From: Bacillus alveayuensis
GTDB lineage: Bacteria; Bacillota; Bacilli; Bacillales; Aeribacillaceae
Direction: 5' to 3'
Length of the DNA: 55,598 bases
Assembly (NCBI GenBank): GCA_030812955.1
Contig: JAUSTR010000015.1
Coordinates: 1-55,598, forward strand
The notes below the pieces were generated by a model. That model searched no databases, had not been told where the DNA came from, and was given only the letters and a program-made list of their open reading frames with translations. A program made the translations under genes and the position numbers. Position 1 is the stretch's first letter. The number at the start of each line of letters is the position of its first letter. Shown piece after piece: positions 47,379 through 55,554 of this stretch.

Positions 47379-48263
47379 CTATTGTTCCTTATCTATATGA
47401 TAGGCTTGATAAATTTCTCGTTTTGAAACATTTCGATCTTTCGCTACTTGTTTGATAGCATCCTTTGAAGTAAAGCCTTTTTCCATATAATTTTCTATAT
47501 GTTCAATGATTGTCAGCTCACTCCACCAATGATTTTCTCTTTGATTTAAATCATTTTCTTTGCTGCCCTCAATAATTATGCAAAATTCCCCTTTCATTTC
47601 ATGTTCATTCACCCAAGCGATGCACTCAGAAATCGTACCTCTTATAAATTCCTCGTACTTTTTTGTCAATTCACGACAAAGAACGATATATCGGTTTCCA
47701 AAAATTTCATGCAACAGTTCAAGTGTTTCTTTCAGTCTATGTGGAGATTCATATAAAATAACCGTTTCTGAACGATGCTTTAATACTTCTAGCTGCTTTT
47801 TCTTTTCTTTTTTTTGACGATTCAAAAATCCATAAAAGTAAAACGGATTTGGATCTATACCAGAAGCAATTAATGCTGTTAAAGCAGCATTAGCACCTGG
47901 TAAAGGAATCACGTGAAACCCTTCCTCAATCACCTGTTTTACTAATTCACTCCCTGGGTCGGAAATGGTAGGCATCCCTGCATCACTAACTAGTGCTACT
48001 TTTTGTCCAGATTGCAATCGTTTTAATATTTTAGATCCACTGTGCTCCTTATTATGTTCATGGTAACTAATTATCGGTGTATTGATTTCAAAGTAATGGC
48101 AAAGTTTTTTCGTCTGCCTTGTATCTTCAGCAGCAATGATATCACACTCTTTTAATATGCGAACAGCACGAAAGGTCATATCTTCTAAATTTCCGATGGG
48201 GGTTGGAACAAGATAAAGAACTCCTTCATCCTCACGATGAAAAAAACTTTTTTGCAGTTGCAT
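47379..48263 (-). CDS. rsmI: 16S rRNA (cytidine1402-2'-O)-methyltransferase RsmI
   Basis: Methylates the 2'-OH of C1402 in the decoding centre of 16S rRNA. Tetrapyrrole-methylase fold: LYLVPTPIGNLEDMTFRA (about 18-35), IAAEDTRQTKKL, VALVSDAGMPTISDPG and PGANAALTALIASG. About 294 residues is normal. ATG 48263 is chosen; a TTG at 48269 is also in frame and both have GGTGGTGAG upstream. It follows the GIY-YIG gene almost without a gap. Confidence 0.95.
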   Translation of the reverse strand: MQLQKSFFHREDEGVLYLVPTPIGNLEDMTFRAVRILKECDIIAAEDTRQTKKLCHYFEINTPIISYHEHNKEHSGSKILKRLQSGQKVALVSDAGMPTISDPGSELVKQVIEEGFHVIPLPGANAALTALIASGIDPNPFYFYGFLNRQKKEKKKQLEVLKHRSETVILYESPHRLKETLELLHEIFGNRYIVLCRELTKKYEEFIRGTISECIAWVNEHEMKGEFCIIIEGSKENDLNQRENHWWSELTIIEHIENYMEKGFTSKDAIKQVAKDRNVSKREIYQAYHIDKEQ

Positions 48264-48269
48264 GATCAA

Positions 48270-48527
48270 TTACTCACCACCCATAATATAACGCTCTTTA
48301 TTTTTTCTAGATAATTTTTTAAAATAATATTCAGCTTTCATCGCTTCCTGTTTCGTGTCAAAACATTTATAGAAAATCAATTTAACAGGTCTTCTTGCTC
48401 TTGTATATTTTGCCCCTTTTCCCTCATTGTGCATGTGAAGACGACGTTCTAAATGATTTGTGTATCCTGCATAATAGCTTCCATCACAACACTCTACTAC
48501 GTAAAAGAAATGTTTACTTTGTTCCAT
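48270..48527 (-). CDS. yazA: GIY-YIG superfamily small protein (YazA)
   Basis: 85-residue protein consisting of one GIY-YIG nuclease-like domain, UPF0213 family. Core: [30 protein letters not shown], with the Arg of the second helix and KAEYYFKKL at the end. UPF0213 proteins are single-domain relatives of the UvrC and Slx1 nucleases; the substrate is unknown. ATG 48527 (MEQSKHFF) matches the family start, though AAGAGG is somewhat far upstream. It overlaps trmN6 by 14 bases. Confidence 0.9.
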   Translation of the reverse strand: MEQSKHFFYVVECCDGSYYAGYTNHLERRLHMHNEGKGAKYTRARRPVKLIFYKCFDTKQEAMKAEYYFKKLSRKNKERYIMGGE

Positions 48528-49254
48528 ACAAGATTTCACGAACCTCTTTTGTATATTCATTATGTTCATTATAAACAATGAGTGGAGGAAGTATTTTTAA
48601 ATCAGGGCTACCATCTTTTGTTCCTTCAATTAATAATGTATTTGCCTCTTTCCCTAACTTCGGATACACAAAACGAATCTTTTTCGGTTCAATCCGATAC
48701 TGTCTCATCAACTCGACAATTTCTACAAAACGGTTAGGTCTATGAACAAATGCGACTTTTCCGCCAGGTCTTACAAGTTGACTGCTTACCCGGACAACAT
48801 CCTCCAACGTACAATAAATTTCATGTCTAGCAATAGCAAAGTGCTCATTCATGTTAATTTCTTTACCTAGTGTTTTAAAGTATGGAGGATTACATGTGAC
48901 AACGTCAAATTTGCCATATCCTAATTTTTTCGGCATATCTTTAATATCACCATGAATAAAACGAATCCGGTCATCTAAACGATTATATTGTGCGCTTCTC
49001 TTTGCCATATCAAATAATCGCTCTTGAATTTCGACACCTGTAATAAACCCTTTTGTCCGAGTACTTAATAAAAAAGGGATGACACCGTTTCCCGTACATA
49101 AATCAATGATGTTCCCTTTTTGTATAGGCAAATAAACAAATTTCGAAAGAAGAACAGCATCTAATGAAAAGGCAAATACCGATGGACTTTGAATAATACG
49201 TAAATCCTCAGCTAGTAAATAATCAAGCCTTTCGTCATTTCGTAACTGAACCAT
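48514..49254 (-). CDS. tRNA1(Val) (adenine37-N6)-methyltransferase family protein (YabB)
   Basis: SAM-dependent N6-adenine methyltransferase of the TrmN6/YfiC family, 246 residues. SAM motif I is [15 protein letters not shown] (about 48-62), and the catalytic motif is TCNPPYF (about 125-131). The N-terminus [15 protein letters not shown] is typical of the Gram-positive branch. It probably modifies a tRNA adenine; exact target inferred from family. AAAGGA precedes the ATG by 8 bases. It begins the yabB-yazA-rsmI unit. Confidence 0.9.
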   Translation of the reverse strand: MVQLRNDERLDYLLAEDLRIIQSPSVFAFSLDAVLLSKFVYLPIQKGNIIDLCTGNGVIPFLLSTRTKGFITGVEIQERLFDMAKRSAQYNRLDDRIRFIHGDIKDMPKKLGYGKFDVVTCNPPYFKTLGKEINMNEHFAIARHEIYCTLEDVVRVSSQLVRPGGKVAFVHRPNRFVEIVELMRQYRIEPKKIRFVYPKLGKEANTLLIEGTKDGSPDLKILPPLIVYNEHNEYTKEVREILYGTK

Positions 49255-49291
49255 CCTTTTATTCCTTTCTACTTAAAATACTCTTTTTCTT

Positions 49292-49484
49292 AGGCTCTTT
49301 TCTAAAGGATTGTTGCTTTACTATTACTTTTCGACTGTCAGGCAAGCGATGCGCTTGCTATGTCATGCGTGCAGCGTGACTTGAACCGAACAAAAATCGA
49401 TTGTCGGACAAACTAATTTGTCCGACCACGTGCTTTGTTCGGTTCATGGACAGTCGAAAAACTACAAAGTTTTAGAAAACAGCC
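49292..49484. mobile_element. Structured repeat B, copy 3 (MITE-like), with flanking direct repeats
   Basis: A 193-bp copy of the element at 33001 and 47127 with the same terminal inverted repeats and the GCAAGCG/CGCTTGC and GTCGGACAAA/TTTGTCCGAC hairpins. The middle hairpin is degraded (GTCATGCGTGCAGCGTGAC). TTTTCTT directly precedes (49285-49291) and directly follows it (49485-49491), as expected for a target-site duplication. It fills much of the gap between yabB and yabA (49255-49693). Confidence 0.78.
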
Positions 49485-49524
49485 TTTTCTTATTATAACC
49501 TTACAATGTAGGGGATCGTCTTGA

Positions 49525-49562
49525 TCGCCGCTAACGCCCGGAGCTAGACGTGACTTTGAAAC
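49525..49562. repeat. Possible fragment of a dispersed Bacillaceae repeat
   Basis: On the minus strand this holds GTCTAGCTCCGGGCGTTAGC, resembling the GTC(C/T)AGCTCC(A/G)GCG start of a repeat also cut by the right edge of the window (55555-55598). It is more GC-rich than the surrounding intergenic DNA. The similarity is short, so the call is weak. Confidence 0.4.
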
Positions 49563-49608
49563 CTCCAAGTAATAAACAGTGTTCAATTTTATCATTCCTT
49601 TGCCATAA

Positions 49609-49635
49609 GAAAAGCCTTCCGCATATGGAAAGGCC
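49609..49635 (-). terminator. yabA terminator
   Basis: On the minus strand GCCTTTCC and GGAAGGC pair with one bulge around ATATGC, followed by TTTTCTT. It lies 59 bases beyond the yabA stop. Confidence 0.72.
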
Positions 49636-49693
49636 TAGTCCAAATCTTAATATTACTCCCAAATAAGAATCAAGAAACCAAAAAGCATACGAT

Positions 49694-50062
49694 TTATTTC
49701 TTATTTAAAAAAGATAAGCAAAATAAACAATCACCATCTTTTCTTACACTGCCATAATGGAGATTACAAATATGAAAGCCTTCTTGATACAGTCTCGCTA
49801 AATTGTCGTACCCTTCTCCAATATCCACATATGACTGTTTATCTTCTTTTTTTTCCTTCTTGATCGCTGCTTTTTGTTCGTTTCTTGCGTTTTTTTCATC
49901 AGGGTATAGTCTGCGTCGTAAATGCTCGTTTTCCATTTTTAAATGTTGATTTTCCTCAATGAGCTCCCCAATATGCTGCTTTAGCTCTCCTAACTGACGG
50001 TACAAGGAGCCAATTTGTCCTTCCAAGCTTGTTACTGACTCAAAAATTTCTTTCTTATCCAC
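49694..50062 (-). CDS. yabA: Replication initiation control protein YabA
   Basis: Negative regulator of DnaA that also binds the DnaN clamp. 122 residues: an N-terminal leucine-zipper coiled coil (about 8-55: [20 protein letters not shown]), a polar linker and a C-terminal zinc-binding domain with [23 protein letters not shown] (Cys-His...CxxC). The start is GTG 50062 with AGAGGTGG 7 bases upstream; it aligns with the B. subtilis start DKKE. It overlaps neither ricT frame usefully but starts just beyond the ricT stop. Co-transcribed with holB and ricT. Confidence 0.96.
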   Translation of the reverse strand: MDKKEIFESVTSLEGQIGSLYRQLGELKQHIGELIEENQHLKMENEHLRRRLYPDEKNARNEQKAAIKKEKKEDKQSYVDIGEGYDNLARLYQEGFHICNLHYGSVRKDGDCLFCLSFLNKK

Positions 50063-50075
50063 CTTGATTCCACCT

Positions 50076-50903
50076 CTAATCTGTGGATTGCATCTGTACA
50101 GCCTCTTCACTCATTAATTCGTCCCACGTATATTCGACAACGCGATCTCGACTAACTAATTCAACTTGTAAAACACGTTCCAAAATATTTAACCCGACTA
50201 CTTTTCCCTTTCCATTCGGCGTATCAATCATTTCACCAATATCAGGAAGCTGCTCTTTTGCCGTTTCATATTCATCATTTTCATACTTCAAACAACACAT
50301 TAGTCTTCCACATAATCCTGAAATTTTCGTCGGATTTAAAGATAAATTTTGATCCTTTGCCATCTTGATGGAGACAGGCTCAAAATCCCCGAGGAATGTT
50401 GAACAGCACAACATTCGTCCACATGGTCCGATTCCACCTAGCATTTTCGCTTCATCACGAACGCCAATTTGTCTGAGCTCAATTCTTGTTTTAAAAATCG
50501 CTGCTAAATCTTTTACAAGTTCACGAAAATCGACACGCCCATCTGCCGTAAAATAAAAGATGACCTTATTACGATCAAACGTATATTCAACATCTACTAG
50601 CTTCATTTCAAGACCGTGCTCTTCAACCTTTTTTACACAAATATCAAAAGCTTCTTTCGCTGCTTCCTGATTTTCCTGTACAATCATTCGATCTTTTTCA
50701 TCAGCAACACGAATCACTTTTTTTAGCGGTAATACAACATCATGTTCATCAACCTGTTTTTTTCCAACTACTACTTGACCATATTCGATTCCCCGAATCG
50801 TTTCGACAATGACACAATCATCTTTATTTATATTAAATCCATTTGGATCAAAATAATATATTTTACCCGCTTTCTTAAAACGGACTCCTACAACATCATA
50901 CAA
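50076..50903 (-). CDS. ricT: PSP1-domain protein RicT (YaaT)
   Basis: Part of the RicA-RicF-RicT complex that in B. subtilis carries iron-sulfur clusters, promotes RNase Y cleavage and affects the phosphorelay. The 275-residue protein has the PSP1 C-terminal domain; cluster-binding cysteines appear in [19 protein letters not shown] and [29 protein letters not shown] precedes the ATG and lies in the holB 3' end, two bases from its stop. RicA and RicF are not encoded here. Confidence 0.95.
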   Translation of the reverse strand: MYDVVGVRFKKAGKIYYFDPNGFNINKDDCVIVETIRGIEYGQVVVGKKQVDEHDVVLPLKKVIRVADEKDRMIVQENQEAAKEAFDICVKKVEEHGLEMKLVDVEYTFDRNKVIFYFTADGRVDFRELVKDLAAIFKTRIELRQIGVRDEAKMLGGIGPCGRMLCCSTFLGDFEPVSIKMAKDQNLSLNPTKISGLCGRLMCCLKYENDEYETAKEQLPDIGEMIDTPNGKGKVVGLNILERVLQVELVSRDRVVEYTWDELMSEEAVQMQSTD

Positions 50904-50905
50904 GC

Positions 50906-51898
50906 TTATCCCTCCTGCAATGTTAACACCAGCTGCTCCATTAAAAGCTGTGGATGAACATTTGCATTTAGCCGTTTTTTGGCTTCCATTATGGACACAA
51001 CATGGTTTAAAACAGCACGCTGACTTAATTGAAGTGCATGTTGTTTTAACATTGACAATAAATCTCGATAAATCACATTGTTTTCAAGACCTGTTTGTAT
51101 GGAAATAAGATCTTTATATAGAAAGAGTAATAAATCTAATCCATTTTCAAGTTTTTCTTTATGATCAAAAAAAGGCATCCACTGGTTATGAATATAAAGT
51201 AAAGCTTTATTTTGACGAGAATTTAATATTTCATATAATTTTATCACTAATGTTCTAGCTTCCGCAAACCAAGTATCCTCGCACAAACGTTGAGCTTCCT
51301 CAACATGATTCGTTAAATGACTTGCAAGGGCAGCTATATGACTTGGTACCCCTTTTTTCTCTAGTTCTTCTTGAATAGCTTTTGGGGATAGAGGTTGAAA
51401 GGAAAGAATTTGACATCTAGATAAGATCGTTCTTAAAATTTGTTGTATTTGTTCTGTTAGTAAAATAGCCATTGTCCCTTTCGTTGGTTCTTCTAAAAAT
51501 TTCAATAAACTGTTAGCAGCATTTGCCGTCATCTTGTCACAATGGGAAATAATATACAATTTTCGGTTTGATTCAACACCTGTTTTTGCAAATTCCTCTT
51601 GTAAAGCTTGAATTTGCCATTTTTTAATCGAAAGCCCATCTGGTTCAACGATATGAACATCTGGATGATTGCCGCTTCGAATTCTTTTACAGTTTTTACA
51701 TTGCTCACAGGGTTGATAACCATCTAACAAATTCTCACAAAAATAGCTTCTTGCTAATAATAACGCTGTACCCTTTTTTCCAGTGCCTCTTTTTCCCTCA
51801 AATAAATAGGCATGGGCTAGCCTGTTTTTTTGAATTGTATTTTGTAGAGTCTTTAATACTCTAGGCTGATACTTCTCTAATTGCTTCCAAGATATCAT
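50906..51898 (-). CDS. holB: DNA polymerase III delta' subunit
   Basis: Clamp-loader subunit. An AAA+ domain with the degenerate P-loop region GKRGTGKKGTALLLA (about 34-48) and the zinc module CEQCKNCKRI (about 62-71). The sensor-like SCDKMTANAANSLLKFLEEP type segment (about 117-136) is also present. Helical C-terminal collar domain. At 330 residues it is normal for Bacillus. The start is ATG 51898, 13 bases after yaaR. It is adjacent to tmk-yaaR upstream and ricT downstream. Confidence 0.94.
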   Translation of the reverse strand: MISWKQLEKYQPRVLKTLQNTIQKNRLAHAYLFEGKRGTGKKGTALLLARSYFCENLLDGYQPCEQCKNCKRIRSGNHPDVHIVEPDGLSIKKWQIQALQEEFAKTGVESNRKLYIISHCDKMTANAANSLLKFLEEPTKGTMAILLTEQIQQILRTILSRCQILSFQPLSPKAIQEELEKKGVPSHIAALASHLTNHVEEAQRLCEDTWFAEARTLVIKLYEILNSRQNKALLYIHNQWMPFFDHKEKLENGLDLLLFLYKDLISIQTGLENNVIYRDLLSMLKQHALQLSQRAVLNHVVSIMEAKKRLNANVHPQLLMEQLVLTLQEG

Positions 51899-51911
51899 TT
51901 ACATCACTCAC

Positions 51912-52352
51912 TTATGTGTACAGGTTAATCAGCAGCCCTTTTATTTCCCCAATTTTTCCTAATATATCCACGCCTTCTTTTTCTTTTGCTAGAATATCAT
52001 CTGTTAACGCAAGTAATTTTTGATCAATTTCTTCAATGATTTTAAAAGTTCTTTTATTCCCATTAAAATCCCAGCTATTTGATTCTTTCAATGACATACC
52101 GTAATCCACTGCTTGCCGAATAAACCTTTTCACAATACTTTTAAATTTAGACAAGTCTTGAAAGTTTCTCGATTTACTTAAACGGCTCCCAGCCTCATCT
52201 AGTTCCGCCATCAATCGATTCAATTGATCCAAATATAATTTGGACTCTTGTTTTTGGATAAGCTCTTGAAACGAATGAGAGTCTGTTGGTAGCACATTTT
52301 GTCCTATTTCACGTTTTGTTATATAAGTTCGTAAATGTTCATTAATTTTCAT
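51912..52352 (-). CDS. yaaR: YaaR family protein (DUF327)
   Basis: Conserved 146-residue helical protein of unknown function, always near tmk and holB in Bacillaceae. Family segments: QELIQKQESKLYLDQLNRLMAELDEAG, KFKSIVKRFIRQAVDYGMSLKES and the C-terminal GKIGEIKGLLINLY. No membrane or catalytic motif is visible. ATG 52352 or 52355 is the start, with AAGGTGAGCC upstream. In B. subtilis yaaQ (darA) precedes it; here only a 142-base gap separates it from tmk. Confidence 0.9.
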   Translation of the reverse strand: MKINEHLRTYITKREIGQNVLPTDSHSFQELIQKQESKLYLDQLNRLMAELDEAGSRLSKSRNFQDLSKFKSIVKRFIRQAVDYGMSLKESNSWDFNGNKRTFKIIEEIDQKLLALTDDILAKEKEGVDILGKIGEIKGLLINLYT

Positions 52353-52411
52353 CATGGCTCACCTTAAAATCAATGAAATGCATAGAACTTTATATGGAAA
52401 GACTCCTTTAT

Positions 52412-52420
52412 ATTGTAACA
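52412..52420 (-). promoter_or_regulatory. Possible extended -10 promoter upstream of yaaR
   Basis: On the minus strand TGTTACAAT fits an extended -10 (TGN-TACAAT), 60 bases before yaaR. The expected -35 position reads ATGCTA, a poor match. It could drive yaaR-holB-ricT-yabA. Confidence 0.4.
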
Positions 52421-52497
52421 CGGTACAACAATGGTAGCATAAAGATAATAGGCATTCCATTTGTTTATTATCTCCCATTATATCAAGCTTTTAATAG

Positions 52498-53139
52498 CTA
52501 CACCATTCTTTGTAAATACGGTTTTAGCACTGCTTTAACTTTTTCGAAAACTTGATCAATCGGTTGATCAGCCTTAATAACGTGAATACGCTCTGGAAAT
52601 CGTTTAATTACTTGTTGATATCCCTCATAAACTTTCTTATGAAACTCGATATGTTCTAAATCAAGTCGATTCATTTCTCTCTCTTTATTTTTTGATATTC
52701 TCTCCAAACCCCTTTCTGGTAAAATATCTAAGTATAATGTTAAATCTGGCATCATACCGTTAATGGCAAATTCATTGATTTGAAGCACTTCCTCAATACC
52801 AATTTCACGAGCAAAACCTTGATAGGCAAGAGAACTATCAATAAAGCGATCACATAAAACGATTTTATTCTCATTTAATGCCGGAATCACTTTTTCCACT
52901 AAATGTTGTCTCCTTGCCGCGGCATATAATAATGCTTCTGTTCTAGGATCCATCATCGTATGCTCTTTATTCAAAATAATATGACGAATCTTTTCAGAAA
53001 TAACAATTCCTCCTGGCTCTCTTGTTGAAACAACATTTATCCCATTTTCTTCTAATTCTTTTACTAATTTTGATAATACAGTCGTTTTTCCTGCTCCTTC
53101 CGGTCCTTCAAACGTAATAAATAAACCTTTGCCTTTCAT
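52498..53139 (-). CDS. tmk: Thymidylate kinase
   Basis: Phosphorylates dTMP to dTDP for DNA synthesis. P-loop [11 protein letters not shown] (about 9-19), DR motif [14 protein letters not shown] (about 95-108), TREPGG (about 40-45) and the LID region. At 213 residues it is normal. It follows the decarboxylase gene by 12 bases and is probably co-transcribed with it. Confidence 0.96.
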   Translation of the reverse strand: MKGKGLFITFEGPEGAGKTTVLSKLVKELEENGINVVSTREPGGIVISEKIRHIILNKEHTMMDPRTEALLYAAARRQHLVEKVIPALNENKIVLCDRFIDSSLAYQGFAREIGIEEVLQINEFAINGMMPDLTLYLDILPERGLERISKNKEREMNRLDLEHIEFHKKVYEGYQQVIKRFPERIHVIKADQPIDQVFEKVKAVLKPYLQRMV

Positions 53140-53151
53140 AAACGATCCCCT

Positions 53152-54600
53152 TTATCCATAAATCTTAATATATTTATCTTTTAAACGATCTCCACCCTGT
53201 ATTTTTGCCTTCATACCAACAAGTACTTGTATTTGTTCAATATGTTCTTTTTCAATGCGCTCACCGTTCATTAATAAAGGTATTCCTGGTGGATATGGGA
53301 TAATCATTTCCGCACTTAATTTTCCGATTGCTTGTTCAAATGGAACGTACGTTTTCGAATACTTGTTTAATTCTTTATAAGAAACAGGTAAACGGCTTAC
53401 TGGCCGTGTCTCATAAAAAATTGGTGGAATTTGATTTTTCCCCTTCTTACTCTGCTTATTCATCATCTTTAAAATTTCTTGCAAGTTGGTTAAATGTTCT
53501 GGTATTTTCCATTCGGTCGTTAATGGTAAAATAAGCAAAACATTAAACGGATCAGCTAACTCAGGAAAAATCGCTGATGTTTCAAATACTTGTTGAAGCT
53601 CATATCCTGTTAATCCATTTGTTGATTGTATGGTAAGCTTTAGTGGGTCTTGTAATGCATCACCATTTTTCGTTTTTACTAGTCGAATACCATGTAGTTG
53701 CTCAAACATTTCAACAATAAATGTGATGCCTTTTTGTATTTCCTTTTCTTTTCCTTGCAGCTTTTGAACATAGGCTCTCGCTAAATCAAGTGAAGCCATG
53801 ATTAAGTAAGAAGGACTGCTCGTTTGGAGCATTCTTAAGTATTGTTTTACTTTTTCTTCATGGATCAAGCTGCTATTAAAATGCAAATAAGATCCCATCG
53901 TTAATGCCGGTAACGTTTTATGTACTGAATGAATAACAATATCTGCCCCCAATTCCACCGCTGAAGTCGGAAAAAAAGAACTTGCAATAAAATGAGCTCC
54001 ATGCGCTTCATCGACAAGTACTGGAATGTTATAGATATGTGCTAAGGCAATGACGTCTTTAAGCTTCGTATAGGACAACCCGTAATAATTCGGGTTTGTC
54101 AAAATTAATGCTTTAGCATTAGGATACTGTTCAATTGCTTCCTGAATTGTATTTATCGAAACATAAGATGGGACATGTAATTCATCATCAAATTGTGGTG
54201 CTAAAAATACAGGTATTGCCCCAGCTAACTGAATCCCATGAATAATGGATTTATGACAATTTCGTTGAACAAGTACATAATCAGCCTCTTGACAACATGA
54301 AAGGATCATCGCCAAATTTCCAACCGATGAACCATTAACTAAAAAATAAGTAGACTTAGCTCCATACAAGGTAGCCGCTAACTGTTGGGCTTCCATGATA
54401 ACTCCTTCAGGGGCATGTAAATCATCTAAATTCGTTAATTCTGTCACATCAAGCTTTAGTACTTCCTGAAAGAAGGAAAAGCCCTTTTCATAAAAAAAAG
54501 TACCGTATTTATGTCCAGGTACATGAAATGATAAAGGTTGAATCTGATGATGCTCTACTAAAGCATCAAATAATGGGGTGTATAAATCGTTCACATTCAT
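53152..54600 (-). CDS. yaaO: Orn/Lys/Arg decarboxylase family PLP enzyme (YaaO)
   Basis: Fold-type I PLP enzyme of the Orn/Lys/Arg decarboxylase major-domain family, 482 residues. N-terminal HVPGHKYG (about 26-33), LDVTELTNLDDLHAPEG, cofactor Asp in VDEAHGAHF (about 198-206), and the PLP lysine in IHSVHKTLPALTMGSY (about 230). The smaller bacterial form lacks the response-regulator-like wing of E. coli LdcI. The substrate (arginine, lysine or ornithine) cannot be read from motifs. The B. subtilis gene yaaO holds the same place before tmk. An extended -10 (TGATATAAT) lies upstream. Confidence 0.9.
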   Translation of the reverse strand: MNVNDLYTPLFDALVEHHQIQPLSFHVPGHKYGTFFYEKGFSFFQEVLKLDVTELTNLDDLHAPEGVIMEAQQLAATLYGAKSTYFLVNGSSVGNLAMILSCCQEADYVLVQRNCHKSIIHGIQLAGAIPVFLAPQFDDELHVPSYVSINTIQEAIEQYPNAKALILTNPNYYGLSYTKLKDVIALAHIYNIPVLVDEAHGAHFIASSFFPTSAVELGADIVIHSVHKTLPALTMGSYLHFNSSLIHEEKVKQYLRMLQTSSPSYLIMASLDLARAYVQKLQGKEKEIQKGITFIVEMFEQLHGIRLVKTKNGDALQDPLKLTIQSTNGLTGYELQQVFETSAIFPELADPFNVLLILPLTTEWKIPEHLTNLQEILKMMNKQSKKGKNQIPPIFYETRPVSRLPVSYKELNKYSKTYVPFEQAIGKLSAEMIIPYPPGIPLLMNGERIEKEHIEQIQVLVGMKAKIQGGDRLKDKYIKIYG

Positions 54601-54627
54601 CGTCCTTTTTTATTCTTATTCTCACTT

Positions 54628-54636
54628 ATTATATCA
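54628..54636 (-). promoter_or_regulatory. Extended -10 promoter for yaaO-tmk
   Basis: On the minus strand TGATATAAT is a perfect extended -10 (TGN-TATAAT) 27 bases before the yaaO ATG. The -35 region (TTTTGT at 16 bases) is weak, which is common for extended -10 promoters. It lies just past the csfB terminator. Confidence 0.6.
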
Positions 54637-54649
54637 ATTCATTCTTCAA

Positions 54650-54689
54650 AACAAAAAATAAAACTTGGTATTTCTAATGAAAAACCAAG
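54650..54689 (-). terminator. csfB terminator
   Basis: On the minus strand CTTGGT pairs with ACCAAG, with TTTC/GAAA able to extend the stem, followed by TTTTATTTTTTG. It starts 7 bases after the csfB stop. Confidence 0.78.
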
Positions 54690-54696
54690 CTTATAA

Positions 54697-54900
54697 CTAA
54701 GAGTATATTTGTGTTTTTTTCACTCTTCTTAGCTTTTTTATATAATATTGATACTTTGGTTCGTTTGTATTCGTATGAATCATCTCTTGTTCACATTCTG
54801 TACATATAAAACTGGTGTAAAGATGGATCCCTTTTTCCTTTTGTTTATTACATATAACACAAAATTCCCCTGTTAAGCTATGATCTTCTCCGGAATTCAT
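54697..54900 (-). CDS. csfB: Anti-sigma factor CsfB (Gin)
   Basis: Small zinc-binding protein, 67 residues, that in B. subtilis is made in the forespore under sigma-F and inhibits sigma-G (and sigma-E). Two CXXC pairs, FCVICN and ICTECE, are joined by the conserved GIHLYTSF; KYQYYIKKL is the C-terminal signature. ATG 54900 has GGAGGTGGAGATCAA upstream, an excellent ribosome binding site. The GGGGAAAATA stretch upstream resembles a sigma-F -10, but no matching -35 was found. It lies beside the rRNA operon as in B. subtilis. Confidence 0.93.
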   Translation of the reverse strand: MNSGEDHSLTGEFCVICNKQKEKGIHLYTSFICTECEQEMIHTNTNEPKYQYYIKKLRRVKKTQIYS

Positions 54901-54933
54901 TTGATCTCCACCTCCATCATCCAGTTTTTCCAA

Positions 54934-55276
54934 AAGTTAAGAATTGTATACAATATTTTGACATGAATTATTTTCCCCTAAAATACTATGAAAATTTGAA
55001 CATGTTCGTGTCTGTCTTTAAAGAATCACATTAGTTAAATCTTTATGTGCCCGCTGAACGTAAACCCAACCTTCGCTCGCTTAATTCCTTGACCTTCTCG
55101 CTCCTCCCAAAACTCGGGATGATGATCATTAGCTATCGGGTGTGTAAAATGGTTAAAGTTATTTACTAACAGGGTAATTTTAAAATTTGTAAATGAACCT
55201 CTCCTACTTACCCTTTGCTTAGAGAGGGGGGGACTTTTCGGTTAACATATCATTCTACCTTCATCTTTTTTACATA
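54934..55276. other. Intergenic stretch without a recognised gene
   Basis: The 343 bases between csfB and the rRNA terminator contain an A/T-rich csfB upstream part (54934-55040) and a somewhat GC-richer part (about 55047-55135). No long frame, hairpin or repeat copy could be recognised. In B. subtilis this interval also separates the rRNA operon from csfB. Confidence 0.5.
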
Positions 55277-55308
55277 ACAAAAAAAGAGTAGCTTCTTCAC
55301 TACTCTTT
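55277..55308 (-). terminator. rRNA operon terminator
   Basis: On the minus strand AAAGAGTAG and CTACTCTTT pair perfectly around an 8-base loop, followed by TTTTGTTATG. It lies just beyond the 5S gene, with no tRNA between. Confidence 0.9.
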
Positions 55309-55316
55309 ATCCTATT

Positions 55317-55432
55317 GCCTGGCAGCGTCCTACTCTCGCAAGGGAAATCCCCAACTACCATCGGCGCTGAAGAGCTTAACTTCCGTGTTCGGTATGGGAA
55401 CGGGTGTGTCCTCTTCACTATCGCCACCAGAC
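55317..55432 (-). rRNA. rrf: 5S ribosomal RNA
   Basis: A complete 5S gene read on the minus strand: TCTGGTGGCGATAGTGAAGA at the 5' end, the highly conserved ACCCGTTCCCATACCGAACA and GGAAGTTAAGCTCTTCAGCG, and GAGAGTAGGACGCTGCCAGG at the 3' end, which pairs with the 5' end. Ends are placed by comparison with Bacillus 5S and are accurate to a base or two. It is the last gene of an rRNA operon entering from the right. RNase M5 (rnmV, 41316-41882) would process it. Confidence 0.97.
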
Positions 55433-55554
55433 AATGATCGGCCCCTCGAAAGGTTGAGATGTTCATGTTTCATCAACATTGAGAGACAATGAATAAATAA
55501 ATTGTTCTCTCAAAACTAGATAACGCGTCATTCACTGAAATACGCTTCCGCTAT

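Noticed and set aside
47905-47920. Second parS-like palindrome GGAATCACGTGAAACC
   Set aside because: It matches only 12 of 16 consensus bases, has lost the left-arm TGTTT and lies inside rsmI coding sequence.
49413-49595. Minus-strand open frame of 60 codons in repeat B copy 3
   Set aside because: Most of it is repeat DNA; the frame is absent from copies 1 and 2.
54935-55020. Sigma-F promoter of csfB
   Set aside because: GGGGAAAATA resembles a sigma-F -10, but no GYATA-type -35 lies at about 15 bases.
55242-55466. Open frame across the 5S rRNA gene
   Set aside because: The sequence is structural RNA; coding is a by-product.
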